This document shows, one piece after another, positions 21,414 through 34,152 of a DNA stretch of 64,000 nt; position 1 is the stretch's first letter, and each line of letters opens with the position of its first letter. Source of the DNA: Eopsaltria australis (lineage: Eukaryota > Chordata > Aves > Passeriformes > Petroicidae); contig JAVTVJ010000834.1 of NCBI GenBank assembly GCA_034509425.1, forward strand, positions 1 to 64,000. The letters are read 5' to 3'. A program made the position numbers and the translations under genes. Under the pieces are notes generated by a model. The model was given only the letters and a program-made list of their open reading frames with translations. It did no database searches and was not told the origin of the DNA.

Positions 21414-24054
21414 GATAGCTTTTTGCTGTGGATTCAACTCATGTTCTTGGTGTAGCCAGGTGCCTGCATCATAAAAAACGTGGTCACAACTGTCTTTAGA
21501 CCTACAGCTTTCCTCGCTGGAGAGGCCAAGAGCTGGCTAGAGCTCTCACCCTGGGAAGAAAGAGCTTTAACAGCTGCATTTGGCAAAGTTGCGGGGAAGG
21601 CATGAATGTGATTCCTCTGCTTCTTAGGAATAAGCACAAAGGAGCTCAGTCTGCAAAGGCATTGTTTTAGCGAGCAAAGAAGTCACCGATTTAAAAAAAA
21701 TCTAATAGGAAAGGAATCTGAAAAATGGAAAAAGTCTTTTAAAGAGCAAGGGGAAAATCTGGCTCTGCATGAACAAAAATAATCACAGAAGCTTCCCTGG
21801 CCCTGCCGTGAAATGGCCCCCTTTCACCCTGGGCAGGGAGCAGTTGTGGAGCTCAGCTGTGCCTGTGGTTAATAATAAATAGACTCCATTGGCCAGGAGT
21901 TCTGGCCAGTGCACCCCCTCCTCTGCCTCCTCCCAGGGCTACCCAGGCACCACTCCAGTGCCCACCCAGCCCTCCATGAGACGGACACCCAGAGGTAAGG
22001 GACACCAGGCCATTGCTCCATGAGGTTGGATACACCGGATGGGTCACAGGGGAGGCGGGAGGAGAGCAGGCCTGCTGCCGGAAACTTGTGCTGCAAATCT
22101 GCAGTTTGGTTACAAGGCAAAAGGTCATATGGGTCTTGCTGCAAAACTTGCCAAGCTTCAAAAATCTTCCAGACAGCTCAGGCTGAATGTTGGCTGAGCT
22201 TCCCGTGAATATCAGCTTGTTAAAAACGGGTCCATGGACAAAAATTTTAGTAAAATAATATTGAACATTTATTAGTAGAACGAAAGCAAAACAGCGCTGG
22301 GTGCATAGCATATCTGCCAGAGGCATGGGTTTCGTTCATTTTACAATGGGTTAAATACTTTTAACTGTTACATATTCATTAAGCTCAGAAGAAAATTTAC
22401 ACTTCAGACAACCCTTTCCCCCTGGTCTCTGCCCCCCCTTCTCGACAGAATGTCTCTTCAGGTGTCTGGACAGTGTCAAGCAGAGGCTTCGAGAGCTGTG
22501 AATTGGTCTTCTCTTGTTTCTCTTGAAATTCCTTTGCACTGCAAGTCATCAGCTCAAAAGACGTTTATAGCTATACATTTATGACTACGTTTTTCAATAT
22601 ATCACAATTATCTCGAGGTTATAATTTTACTACAATCTTTTTTCTAATTAACTATATTTTATCATAACACTATTTCTACGAAGAGCCAACATTTATTATT
22701 TACTCATTGATTACAAGCTCAGTCTTGTTGGGTTTCAGGTGGTGACCAGCTGTTTTTTATCCACTGGCCAGCACAGCTTGGGCACTCCTGGCTGTTGTGC
22801 TTCAGAGTTTGGGGGGGTTGTTAAAATTCAGAGCACAACTAAAGCAACTCAACCGATCCCTGGCGTAACCCTGTTGGCTTAATGAATTTATTCCAAAGCT
22901 GACTTTGCCCCAGAGAGCAAGGGGTGTGTAGGCACACACACAGCAATACCAGAACATTTGCATGAATCCATGAACAGCTCAAGCTGCTGAGCTTAGCACG
23001 AAAAGGATTTGGAAAGTGGAAAATCTTAGTGTTTCAGTCAGGTGTGTATTGTATCTAGTTGATCCAGTCCCACATTTCTTAAATAACATAGCCCAAGCTG
23101 TCCTGTATAGTTGAAGTCTTTAGATTTGGGCAAATATAATCTCCCTGGGTTTAATAATTTTCTGTATAGCTGTAGTGCCACACACTCTGTACTGAGAGCA
23201 GAGCCATGTTCTGCTAAGCCTAACATGAACACAGTACTGTATTTTAATTAATTTGCCATCTGAATTAACAATAGGCACAAAGGACTGAGGAAGGGAATCC
23301 TTTCCTCCTAGTGAAGGGGTGAGGAACAGGGAGATTGGAGGGATATGGCCAAAAGCCCAGGGAAAGTATGTGAAGCAGCCAGGTATTGAGTGAAACTGCC
23401 CTGAGGCCCAGACCAGACCACTCTCTTAACATTTACAGCTCTCTCCCCCTCTTTCTCTGTTTGGAAATGAATTTAATTAGAGTGAAAAGGAGTTGCTAAG
23501 AGACCAGAGGAGTTCTGGAGTTTGTTGCTGGGGCTGAATTGCCACTGCTTCCAAGGCACTGTGCTAAGAAGGATGATGAAACATGAGCCTGCATAAAGAA
23601 TTCCCGGCTCTAGGGAAAGCCGCTCTCTCCTCCTTGCAGTTCCCGGCTGGTGTGTCAGTTCTCAGCTCCTTTTTGAGCTGTTAATTTTTTCCTAGACACC
23701 GGCAAAAACCAGGTTCGTATCCCTGTAGCACTATTCTGCCTTGTAGATTCCTCCTTGTGACCTTTCACATTGGAGGTGACAGTGGCTGGGCCTGAAATCT
23801 ATCATGAGCAGGTCACTTTGGAATTTAAAAGGTTTTCTGCTTCAGAATTCTCCCTAGTTTATTACTCCTCATCTTTTGCTCCAGGACGATTTCAGCCCAA
23901 CATTGACAATGGGCCAGGTCACCCCTTCCAACTCCATTTCTGCAGCTTAACATTTTGTTTTGACACCCTGACTCATGCTTGAAACACCAGGAGATGCCAG
24001 GCAATCTCCTAGGCAAGGGCTGTCAACCTTCCAAGGTCAAGGCAAGAACTGGTA
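21414..24054. other. Intergenic, nothing identified
   Basis: Mixed AT-rich sequence. The 5' exon or exons of the PsuG-PsuK gene (start codon, possible mitochondrial leader) should lie somewhere upstream of 25771, but I cannot recognise them here. Confidence 0.45.
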
Positions 24055-24652
24055 TTGTTGGAAAACATACAAGTTTAAAATTTTTTTTTATAACTTAAAC
24101 CAGGTTTGTTCACCTTTGCCTTGGGGGAAGTGAACTGAAGCTTTTTTCTAGGACATTGTACCTCTAGGTGAGGCCTGATGAACTTAACATCTCAACAGAC
24201 CAGGAGTAGCACAGAAGATACACAAGAGATAACAACTATCAACTACACAAGAGATAACAACTATCAACGGTCATTGACACACCATCAGCTCCAAACAACG
24301 TCCCTTGCTAGCTGGAGACACATGGGCTGGAAAGAGAGGAATAAGAAAAAAGATTTAATTAACATCAGAGGTGAGGGAATTTAGATCCAATGAAAAACCA
24401 GATACTGGGGGTTGCTCAACCTCAGACCAATGAACACTGACTCATTCGTTTCTATGAGTTTTGACTGTATAAAATATCTGAAAAATCTTGTAAAAGCCAT
24501 GTGTCATGGAATGATCCTCTCTGCACACCCGGGCTATATGTGGATGAGATGATTTCTGTCATACATCCTGGCCAGAATAAAGTAATGCCTTGATTCTCTG
24601 ACATTAAAAATGTTTGAGAGTTTTTGTTTTTCCTGCAGTTTCGGTGACAATA
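24055..24652 (+). mobile_element. Probable degraded solo LTR
   Basis: The segment starts TGTTGGAAAAC. It has a TATA-like CTGTATAAAATA at about 24465, a polyadenylation-like CCAGAATAAAG at about 24576, and a U5-like end TTTCGGTGACA. I could not find a convincing target duplication, so the boundaries are approximate. Confidence 0.5.
24219..24268. repeat. 25-bp tandem duplication
   Basis: TACACAAGAGATAACAACTA plus five more bases (25 bp) occurs twice in a row without change, inside the probable LTR. Confidence 0.95.
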
Positions 24653-24730
24653 TGTTTAGCTTCTCAGGGTCACATCATTGCTAAATTACATCTTTCCTTT
24701 TCACCTGACTTCTGTTATCTCAGGACCCAT

Positions 24731-25187
24731 TGATGCCTTTTTCTGGTCTTAGGAAATAAAGGCTCAGACACAGTGAAAGGGTTGGGGGTTGTTTACCTCG
24801 GTATTTTAATAGGATCCCGTTCGATGGCTTCTGCCGTCCAGGTAGAACACGCCGCAAAAGCCCCTTCCCCCCAATCCAGTATACAATTAAAGACTCTACA
24901 CATTAGCATATCTACCAGGAGGGCCCAATAAGGGGCCTGGGTGGGCTAACTTCTAGTTTACAAAATCTATCCTACTAGGAGACCTTGAGGGCTCACGAAA
25001 ACAGGGTGTTTGGTCTCTAACTCTACGTGGCTTCAGGGGTGTTTAGTCTACCGGCCTCCTAAACACCATGAAACCAGGCTAAATTATCACCTAAAGCATC
25101 ACAAGTATGCATGCTAATACTTGTGAATATAGGGAACAGTGTAAGACATATTCAGGAGAAAAAGCAGAAAAAATCCCTCAGGCATCA
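24731..25187 (-). mobile_element. Solo LTR (457 bp, 4-bp duplication), copy 1
   Basis: Ends TGATGCCT...AGGCATCA form an 8-bp inverted repeat. The flanks carry CCAT on both sides (24727-24730 and 25188-25191). A copy of the same length lies at 37702-38158. A 4-bp duplication is usual for gammaretrovirus-like (ERV1) elements. The strand is inferred from sequence composition and is uncertain. Confidence 0.9.
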
Positions 25188-25770
25188 CCATACACACAAA
25201 ATGATTAGAAAGATAACCTTCAGCCTGGGAAGACATGTGTCCTCCATGGCATGTGGTACCACCCAGGTGAGAAGACTTCTGCATGGTGAGTAGTGCATTC
25301 TGAAACAGTTTCTGGGTGGAAAGCATTTTCCTCATCTGAATTCAGCAGAGACCTTGCTGGCAGGGTTCTTGGAGCACAGCAAAGAGCCACAATAGCCTTG
25401 GTGTATGGTAGTCTTAAAATATATTGAGTTACTATGGTATCCTTGGGGCTTCCACTCTTTTAAAACATTCCCATCTTTAGGCGTGGTTGCAGAGCTCAGT
25501 TTGTTCAATACAACTGCAAAAATGATGGCAGAGGATCCTTCAGTGATGGTGATTATAATTCATATTAACAGTGGAGATATTTTGCACACATTTCACTTAT
25601 ATAAAACATGGCTTTAGTCTTCTTAAAGTTATTTGTAAATTCACCCCAAAGAACAGCTGAAGAGGGGGATAAATTTGTTGTGATGATGACAACTCGCTTT
25701 TTATAAAACAACTCAGTAGTTACTGCAAATACCGACACAAATAACTCACTGTTCTGTGTTTATTCCCCAG

Positions 25771-25885
25771 GTGGTTACGTCAGGATTCATCCCTCTGTAC
25801 AGGAAGCTCTGGTGGAGGGGAGACCGATTGTAGCCTTGGAAAGCACCATCATTACACAAGGCATGGCCTATCCTGTGAATCTGAG
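25771..25885 (+). pseudogene. PsuG exon 1 (first recognised)
   Basis: Acceptor TTCCCCAG|GTGGTTACG and donor CTGAG|GTGGTG bound a frame reading HPSVQEALVEGRPIVALEST and then IITQGMAYPVNL. This is the PsuG N-terminus with the conserved Glu of ALEST. The split codon AG+C (Ser) joins exon 2 in phase. The donor is weak. An upstream exon is needed for the start codon. Confidence 0.88.
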
Positions 25886-27181
25886 GTGGTGGATTTTGAT
25901 GTTCCTCGTTCAGTGAAGTTGTAAGAATGAAGCACATAACTTACTGGACTGGTGTCAGTATTCTTGGTCAAGCCAAAGCTGTTTCAAGAGCAAATAGAGA
26001 TGTCAGGTTGTTAGGCATGCAGGCTGTGAGCTCAAGTGTAAAACGATTATATTTGGACTTTGAAGGACAAATATGGAGAGCCTAGTTATCTCCTTATCCA
26101 ACACCTTAATTTTCTGGCTTCCTTTAAAATGGAGCAGCAGATAATGTCACCATTGGCTCTAAAAGAGAGCTATCAGCCTTTTCAGCTGCATAGTTTGTAC
26201 AGACATTGAAAACACTGCAGTTTCTTTTCCTGTATCTTTTGTAATGCAAAAAGGATTGAAACACAATAGTGAAATCTGTTCCTTAACCCACTCAGAGCAG
26301 CTACTGTGAGAGCTCCTGGTCCCTTCTCACTGTCTTCTGTACCCTGCATGGAATCCCCCACATCTACTCTTTATTTATCAATTTTAGTAGACTTGTGTTT
26401 CATTGAGTTACAGTGCCAGAAATCATTGCACTCTCCCCTCCATGCTTGCTTCCAGAAAGCACTGAAAGGTTTTGGTATTGATTTTCCATCTTGCTTTTTA
26501 CCTGGCCATTATTCTCCCTGACATTCTGTCTTAAAATGAAGCTCTAAAAACTTAGTTTTGGGGAAGAGGTAGTTTCAGTAGGTAAAGATCGTCTAGCATT
26601 TGTCCAGATAGGTCAGAAAGGAAGAAGAAGCTGTTCTTAAAAAAGATAGTGTATGAATGATCAAGGACAAAATCTGCTAAACTTAGAAAGACTTAAGTCT
26701 GTAGCCCTGGAGTACCCTAAGGCAGCAGATTTTTAGCACTTTTGTTACTCTTTATCTCACTGACTGTATTAAGAAAAATATATCCTGGTCATTTGAGCAG
26801 GACTAGAACTACCTGGGGTTTATGTGAAGGTCTATGATGTCAGAGAAATAACAGGTAAAAGATACAGAAAAGTCCTATTTTGAGAAGATCCCTATTTCCA
26901 GTAGTAAATTGTACAACCAGATTTGCTTGTAAACCAAGTGACTTTTCTCAAAAATGAAGCACAGAGCTTGGACATTGCCATCCTTGAAAATGGGAGCTCT
27001 TCGCTTCTGCAAGTTCAAGTGCAAAGACTTCTGCTATGAGGCAGATACAAGAAGAACAGGATGTAGCTGACATCACAAAAACTGTAGAACTGTGAATGAT
27101 GGTCATCAAACATGACAGTTTTCTTGCCTGATTGTTTGCATCCCTAATTTTGTGCTTGTTGTCTTGTTTAACTTATTTTAG

Positions 27182-27356
27182 CATGGCCAGAGAGGTGGAA
27201 GAAATTGTAAGAACAAACGGAGCAGTGCCAGCCACTGTAGGTATTTTAAGGGGCCAAATCCATGTGGGACTCACAGACGAGGAGCTCGAGTTCTTGGCAA
27301 GAAGTAAAAATGCAGTCAAAGTGTCTCACAGAGATTTTCCTTTCGTCCTCAGCCAG
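27182..27356 (+). pseudogene. PsuG exon 2
   Basis: Acceptor TTATTTTAG|CATGGCC and donor AGCCAG|GTATGG. It codes for [20 protein letters not shown], then [20 protein letters not shown] and [11 protein letters not shown]. The conserved Lys of AVKVS fits the PsuG active site. The frame is intact. An LTR starts only nine bases past the exon end. Confidence 0.92.
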
Positions 27357-27365
27357 GTATGGTGT

Positions 27366-28986
27366 TGTAGTGGTTTTAGTTCGCTTATTTAGGTTTGTAG
27401 CTAAATGCTAGCACACTTACTTAAATTTATTTGATTGCTTGTTGTGAGATAAGGATTAGGAGTAGGTAAAGCAGGTTTAAACTTTATAAAGTACAAAGAA
27501 GTTTTATTAATATATTTAAGACAAAGGGAAAAAGAAAAAAAAACTCAAGAAAAACTAGAACAAACTCTTTAGACTACTCCTCCTTCCCCACCTCTCTATT
27601 TTATTTTCTCTGACAACATACAAAAGACAACACTTTGACTTTTAGTTAGTTTACTACTTCAGAAACAGCTCTTGTTCTAGTTTATTTAGGGAGAGAAGTT
27701 TTTTTTGCTTATACTATGGATCTTCTGTAAGAAAAATACAGTTTTTATGGGTCTTCTGCTTCACTATTAACTGCTGCTCGGAGTAAAGTCTAGCTTAATG
27801 GTGGATCCCTCCCACACCAGTAGCCTTCCCACAGCTACTTGGGTGGGTTATGAACAGTTTATAGGGTACTTGTTTTAAGGATGCTCAGTTCAATTGCAGT
27901 AACAAAGAAAATCTTTTCTTCTGTGCTTAGCAATACAGGTTCTCTTGACAACTCAGGTTTTTTAGCATTCTCCCCGGGACCAGGGCTTTGGGTCACAGCT
28001 TCTCCTCTCTCTTGGTTTTAGTTTCTCATCAGGCTGTACTTTTTTAATACTTACTTGTTTGTACTTAGGTATTTCAGTTTATTGGCTGCAATAAGAACCT
28101 CACATCCTTTTTTGGACTATATTTTCATATATTACAGAGAATTTATTAGCTTAGTCTTCAACTATGGTTCTCTAAAAGAGTTTTCAGCTTCACTCTTGAA
28201 GTAACTTTTCATGCACTTCCTTGTGAGTATCAGTTCTGCTTTTTTCACTGACTGTAAAGTCTCTGCGCTGCACTATGTCGATGTCTTTACTCGTTCCTCT
28301 CTCTGCGAGGAAGGATGGGTGTCTGTGAGTTTAGTCCAGGCATGGAGAGAGTTAATCTCTGTCTCTCTCTCTCCGGCAGTGTGAGGATTACGTGCTCTTT
28401 GCCGGGCTGCTTGAACAGGTCCGAGCTGGATGCCAGACGCTCTCAAGAGTCTCTCTGCTTGGCTCTGCAAAGCTGGCTCGGCCTGGTAGGGCCATCTGGG
28501 CCCGGGGTGACAGGGCAGGGCCTGGCCCGAGCTGGATGGAGTCCGGCCTGGTCTTTGCCTGGCCCGGAGCAGGGGCCTGGCTCTCCCTCTCGTGTAGCTG
28601 GCACACTGGTTGAGCTGTATCTGCTGAAGATTCTAGCCGTTCCTCCCCCATGCCTGGCTGCAGCGGCACGGCTGCCATAAAACCTCCCTTCCCCCCCCCC
28701 CCTTCGGAAGTAGGTGGGGGGGGCCTTACCAGCGAGAGAAGCAGGAGCTGCTCCTCTCCACACAGCAGCAGCAGGTCCAAAGAGGAAGAGCTTCAGAGAG
28801 TCTCTGCTTATATATGGTTTTTTCCTCGAAGGCGGATCAACTTTTTAATTGGTTTACTTACTTATCAATCCTTAAAACTACTTGATTATTGGCTCTCTCT
28901 TGCAGGAAGGAAGTTGTATTCCTTCCTGCATTTCTGCAGCACAGATCACTTCTTAGATTTTGACCCCTCTGGCCTAACCCAGGACA
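27366..28986 (-). mobile_element. Solo 1.6-kb LTR in intron 2
   Basis: On the minus strand it reads TGTCCTGGGTTAG to CCACTACA, 1621 bp. It is flanked by GGTGT on both sides (27361-27365 and 28987-28991). It belongs to the same family as 31396-32997, 49979-51626 and the truncated 4443-5304. No internal region is attached. It sits directly behind the exon 2 donor. Confidence 0.93.
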
Positions 28987-29396
28987 GGTGTGCAGACTTT
29001 CTAGTGTGGTCTTCCCTAGTAAAGCATAGTGCTCTCCAGCTTCAAGCCAGGTGGCTTTTAAACCTCTCAAAAATATCATGGAAAGGGGTATCTTATTGGT
29101 AAGTTCAAAAGTGGTCCTAACTAGAGTCAAAATACAACAGGGAATAACTTACATGAAATAGGGCTCCTGAAAAGTCATTGTGGTTGTGCTGGCAAGTTGC
29201 GGGCACTTGGCTAGGAATATTCTTATTGGCATGATAAGACATTATCACATTGCATGTAAACTATGTGACACTTAGGCCATCCCAGGCTTAAAGTGACAGC
29301 TGAAGATGCCACTAGCTGCCTGTGGAACACTCTGGACAACAAAGGCCTCTGCTGTCAGGGCAAGAACAACTTATATAGCAGGCACAATAGACAATT

Positions 29397-29465
29397 CACA
29401 GAATCACAGAATTTTCTGAGCTGGAAGGGACCCACAAGAATTATAGAGTCCAGCTCCTAAGTGAA
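29397..29465 (-). mobile_element. CR1 LINE 3'-end fragment
   Basis: CACAGAATCACAGAATTTTC followed by GAGCTGGAAGGGACCCACAA is the reverse complement of the typical avian CR1 3' end. Only a short piece is recognisable. Confidence 0.7.
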
Positions 29466-29607
29466 TTCCTCTGCCTTTTTGGCTAAAAGAGTATTTGTGC
29501 TAGAATTTCACTGATCAGCTGCTCCCACTGCTGTGTGGCAGGGCACAGCTGTAGCTGCTTCTCCGTGTCACTCTGGGTGCTGACTGTAACTGGTTGTTCC
29601 CTGACAG

Positions 29608-29719
29608 GGCTTGTCTGGTGGCACTACCGTGTCTGGAACAATGATTGCAGCACACAGAGCAGGAATTCCTGTGTTTGTGACAGGTGGCATAGGAGGTGTC
29701 CATCAGGACGGGGAGAACA
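29608..29719 (+). pseudogene. PsuG exon 3, donor lost
   Basis: Acceptor CCCTGACAG|GGCTTG. It codes for [20 protein letters not shown] and then [17 protein letters not shown]. Phase with exon 4 (A+CT, Thr) places the exon end at 29719, but the next bases are GA AAGA instead of GT AAGA. A canonical donor is therefore missing, apparently by one substitution. Confidence 0.88.
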
Positions 29720-30710
29720 GAAAGAACACCAATACGTTCTACTTTTCACTCTATTGCTACAGGTTTATTTAATTCCTTCTTATTCCTTTTTCCCAGCCTG
29801 TCCTACAGTAACTTCCTGTTCAGAAGAATAAAGTTAACATTCTTCTTGATCAAACTATGGTTGCTTTCTCCTTGATGTCCCCTTTCCAGAAGCTTCAAAA
29901 TATTCCTCTTCAGCTCTGCACAGTTGTTAAGGGGGTGGAAGTTTCTCTTTATTCTTTGCTTACACGGGGTTATATTGATATTGTTTGCTGGTACAACAGG
30001 AACTGCCTGCACCTCTCCCTCTTTGTAATGTCTGGATAACCTGATACTGGCTGCCAAGCACAGTGTTGTTATCAGCCCTCTCAGCTGAGGAGAAGAGCAG
30101 CCTTGCCACAAGAGTGTGCTCTGTGTTAGAGGTGTGTGCTCCTCTCTGGAAAATGACCCAGTCTTGGCTGTACAGTTTGTGGCTTTTAAGTGCTTTCTCT
30201 CTTCTCAGCCATATATATTTCCAGCACAGCCCAAGTGCAGTGCCCTGTTGTATGCCATCCCTTTCAGATCTGATGTAAATTCCAGACCAGGGAGTTTCCT
30301 GAGGTCAGCTCCTGTGGTACTTTCTTTTTTTGCAAGCATTGTCAGTTCCAAACTCAAAATCTACTTCAATGATATTCCATCTCCTTGAACTCCATCCTGG
30401 CTGTACAACACCTTTTTCTTTATTTTCTACCAAATTTTTGCATGCTTTTTTATCAATGTGATCAACGAGCCAAGAGATAGAATACAAGGCTGCACTTGTG
30501 CCCTTAGCCATGTGACTTCTTTTTGTCAATACCTCTTTCAATCTCAACACCTAAAGGCATGATCTAAACCTTTAATATTTGCTTGTGGATCTAAGCAGTT
30601 ACAAAGTCAGGCAGTGGCATCCCAGGTATATGTGGCTTTTTAGGAGGTCAGATCTCATCAGCTTGGAGTACAACACTGTCACTAACACAATGCTGCTTGT
30701 CCCTTGACAG

Positions 30711-30817
30711 CTCTGGATGTGAGTGCTGACTTGACAGAGCTAGGACAAACTCCAGTTGCTGTTGTATCTGCAGGGGCCAAGTCAATCCTTGATATTGACA
30801 GGACACTGGAATATCTG
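30711..30817 (+). pseudogene. PsuG exon 4 (catalytic lysine block)
   Basis: Acceptor CCTTGACAG|CTCTGG and donor TATCTG|GTAGGT. It reads [20 protein letters not shown] and then [15 protein letters not shown]. The Lys of AGAKSILD corresponds to the nucleophilic lysine known for this glycosidase family. The exon itself is open. Confidence 0.9.
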
Positions 30818-31250
30818 GTAGGTAGCATGGGCTATGGTGTCTGAAAGCAGTTCTTCTGCACAGGGTGCCCAGTGGCATTGGGATGGGTCCTAAGCCAAAG
30901 ATTTTCAGAAATTGCTACTGAGAGGATGTGAAGCCATATTTACAATTCTGTAGTCCTGGGGCTGTACAAGCACTTGGCTGCTCCCTAGCATAAATCTATC
31001 CATGTCCAAGGGCTTGTTCCAGCAGCTGCTCCAACTGAGGTCAAAGGGAGTGCTAGCCAGGTTCTTTTTCTTTGGCATTAGATTTGCTTTTCTGGGATGA
31101 TGCTCCCAGAAACTGATGGATCAGGAAAGCTAGATCCATCAAACACTAAATAAAATCAGAATTAAAAAGGGAATCCAGATGATTTTCAGTAGTCACCTTT
31201 TAAGGTTTGGCATGTTGGAAACCACCAGGGCCAGCACTTCAGATGACAGT

Positions 31251-33775
31251 TTTCTTAGTTTGAAAGACAGGTGTCTGTTAAGGAAGGCAGGAGCCACCCT
31301 TGGAATGGGAAACTGTAACCCCTCTCCCTCCGAATTATCATAAATTTGAAAACAAGAGGCTCTCAGGCAAAGATATGGGAATAGGAATAACAGTTTGTAG
31401 CGGTTCCAGTTCGCCTACTCGAGTTTCTGGCCAAATGCTAGCACACTTACCAAAATTTACCTGATGTTTGCTGTGAGATGAGGATTAGGAGTAGGCAAAG
31501 CAGGCTCAAACTTTATAAAGTATAAAGAAACTTTATTAATATACCTACGACAGAGGGGAAAAAAACCAAGAAGAACCAGAACAAACTCCTCAGACCACCC
31601 CTCCTTCCCCCACCTCTCCATTTCTTTCTCCCTGACAACATACAAAAGACAACACTTCGACCTCCAGTCAGTTTACCACCTCAGAAATAGCTCATGTTCT
31701 AGTTCATTTAGGGAGAGAAGTCTCTTTTGTTTACACCATGGATTTTCTGTAAGAAAAATACAGTTTTTTATGGGTCTTCTGCCTCACCATCAGCCGCCAC
31801 CTGGAAGAAAGATCAGCTTTTAATGGTGGATCTCTCCCACACCAGTAGCCTTCCCACAGCCACTATGGTGGGTTATGAACAGTCTACAGGGTACCTGTTT
31901 TAAGGATGCACAGTTCAATTGCAGCAACAAAGAAAATCCCTTCTTCTGTGCTGAGCAACACAGGTTCTCCTGACAACACAAGTTCTCTGGCATTCCCCCC
32001 CTGGGACCAGGGCTCAGAGTCACAGCCTCTCCTCTCTCTTGGTTCCAGTTTCTCATCAGGCTGTACTTTTTCAACACCTACTTGTCTTTACCCAGGTATT
32101 TCAGTTCACTGGCTGCAATTAGAACCTCACATCCCCCCTTTGGATTATGCCTTCATATATTACAGGGAATTTATTAGCTCAGTTCCCAACCATGGTTCTA
32201 CAAAAGAATTTTCAGCTTAACTTTCGAAGCACTTCTCATGCACCTCCCTGTAGGTATCGGTCCTGCTTTCCTCACTGGCTGTAAAGTCTCTATGCTGCAT
32301 TTATGTAGATGTCCTCACTTGTTCCTCTCTCTGTGCAAGGAAGGATGGGTGTCTGTAAGTTTAGTCCAGGCATGGATAGAGTTAATCTCTCTCTCTCACT
32401 CTCTCCCTCCGGCAGTGTGTCTCTGCCGGGCTGTTTGAAAAGGTCTGAGCTGGATGGCAGAAGCTCTCAGAATCTCTGTGCCTGGCTCTGCAAAGCTGGC
32501 TCGGCCTGGTGGGGCCATCTGGGCTCAGGGTGACAGGGCAGGGCCTGGCCCGAGCTGGATGGAGTCTGGCCTGGTCCTTGCCTGGCCCAGAGCAGGGGCC
32601 TGGCCCTGTCTCGTGTAGCTGACATACCAGCTGAGCTGTATCTGCTGAAAATTCCAGCCGGTTCCTCCCCCATGCTCAGCTGCCCTAACCCTCCCTTCCC
32701 CCCCCCCCTCCTTCCTCGGGAAGAAGCAGGGGGGGGGACAAGGCCTTACCAGGGAGAGAAGCAAGGAGATGCTCCTCTCTGCACAGCAGCAGGTCAAAAG
32801 AGGAAGAGGCTCAGAGGGTCTCTGCTTATATATGTTTTTTTTCCTCTAAGGCAGATCAGCTTTTTAATTGGTTCACCTACACATCAATCCTTAAAACTAC
32901 CTAGCTACTGGCTCTCTCTCCCAGGAAGGAAGTTGTATCCCTTCCTGCAGCACAGGTCACTTCCTAGATTTTGACTCCTCCAGACTAACCCAGGACACAG
33001 TTCTTTACTAATATCTAAAACAAAGCTAACAAATAACAACAACTATGGCATTAACCAACAAACAGAACCAGAAACCCAGTATCAGCCTGCTCGGCCTCAG
33101 GCACCTTTCCCCTTTGGTGCAGTTCCAGTCACAGCCTGCGGGGGGTGCTATGGGTGTGATGATTCCCCACGGCTGGAGGGGAGGGTGCTCCGGCGCGAGC
33201 TCAGGTAGCATACGGCAATGGCGGCCAGGCCCTGAGCAGGGAGGGATGGAGGAGAGGCTTTGTTTCACAAATCCTCGGGGGGCGGCTGGTGTCGGTGCTG
33301 CAGCAGGATCCTGGGACACAGCGAGCTGGGACAGCAGGAGGTCTCGGCGGGCAGGGGGAGCACAGTTACAGTGTAGCAAAAACTCGGAGCGGTGCCGGAG
33401 GAGCGGGGAGGGACGGGCCGGTAGCAATTCGGCCCCCGGTGGGGTAGGGGGAAAACTCACAGCAGAATGACCGGCAGCTCCGTGCTGGTTTCTCAGTGGC
33501 TGTGGGTTCAGCAAGGCAGCAGCTCCAACCATTCGGCTCTGAGGGTTCCGAGTGAGAGAGCCAGCCCTCCCCCCTGCCCTTGCTTTTTCAGTCCCCAAAT
33601 CTTGTGTTGTCCGTGCTTCCATGAGAGAGATTTTCCCCTGCCCTGTCAAGGAGAAAAGACCTGGCCAGGCGCTTTTGTTCTCTTAAGTACCCAGCCATTA
33701 GTCCCCTAGCAACCCATGGGAGAAAAATTCCTGAAGAAAAAAACCACAAAAAAAACCTAGGTCCAAACTGAGACA
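31251..33775 (-). mobile_element. Older LTR split by a younger LTR
   Basis: Read on the minus strand it starts TGTCTCAGTTTGGACC at 33775 and ends at 31251 in a mutated CAAACTAAGAAA. ACAGT lies at both sides (31246-31250 and 33776-33780). A 1602-bp LTR with its own CAGTT duplication is inserted at 31396, leaving about 918 bp of the older LTR. The older end has lost one base of its TG..CA signature. Confidence 0.75.
31396..32997 (-). mobile_element. Solo 1.6-kb LTR nested in an older LTR
   Basis: TGTCCTGGGTTAG to CGCTACA on the minus strand, 1602 bp. It has CAGTT at both sides (31391-31395 and 32998-33002). It is in the same family as the copy at 27366-28986 and in the same orientation, 2.4 kb away. 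Confidence 0.93.
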
Positions 33776-34152
33776 ACAGTCAACAGCGATATTTCTCAAT
33801 AGAAAGCAGAAGTCGTTTATATTCCTGTCAGTTCACAATATGTCTTGAGATCCCAGGGTGTTATCTTGGACTCAGGATGGTGCCAGTGACAGCTGCATGG
33901 CTTTGGATCAGCCCTGAGCACACACAAAGGATGCACAGGCCTCCTCTGCCCCAGTGAGCCAGATCTGATCTAGCCAGTTACCCTGTCTGGCTCCTGGTGA
34001 GAGGATAGAATAGAATGGGATGTACAAAAATAACCAAGACCTCTGCCAAAGAAAGGCAGTTTCTTTCTGGGTAGAAGGAAAAAGTCCCATTCTTTAGTTG
34101 GCTCCCCTTTCCCTCCATTGATCACCTGCTTGTCTCACCTCCACTGCTGCAG

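Noticed and set aside
33026..33649. 207-codon antisense frame
   Set aside because: It falls in the older nested LTR, with biased composition and no family motif.
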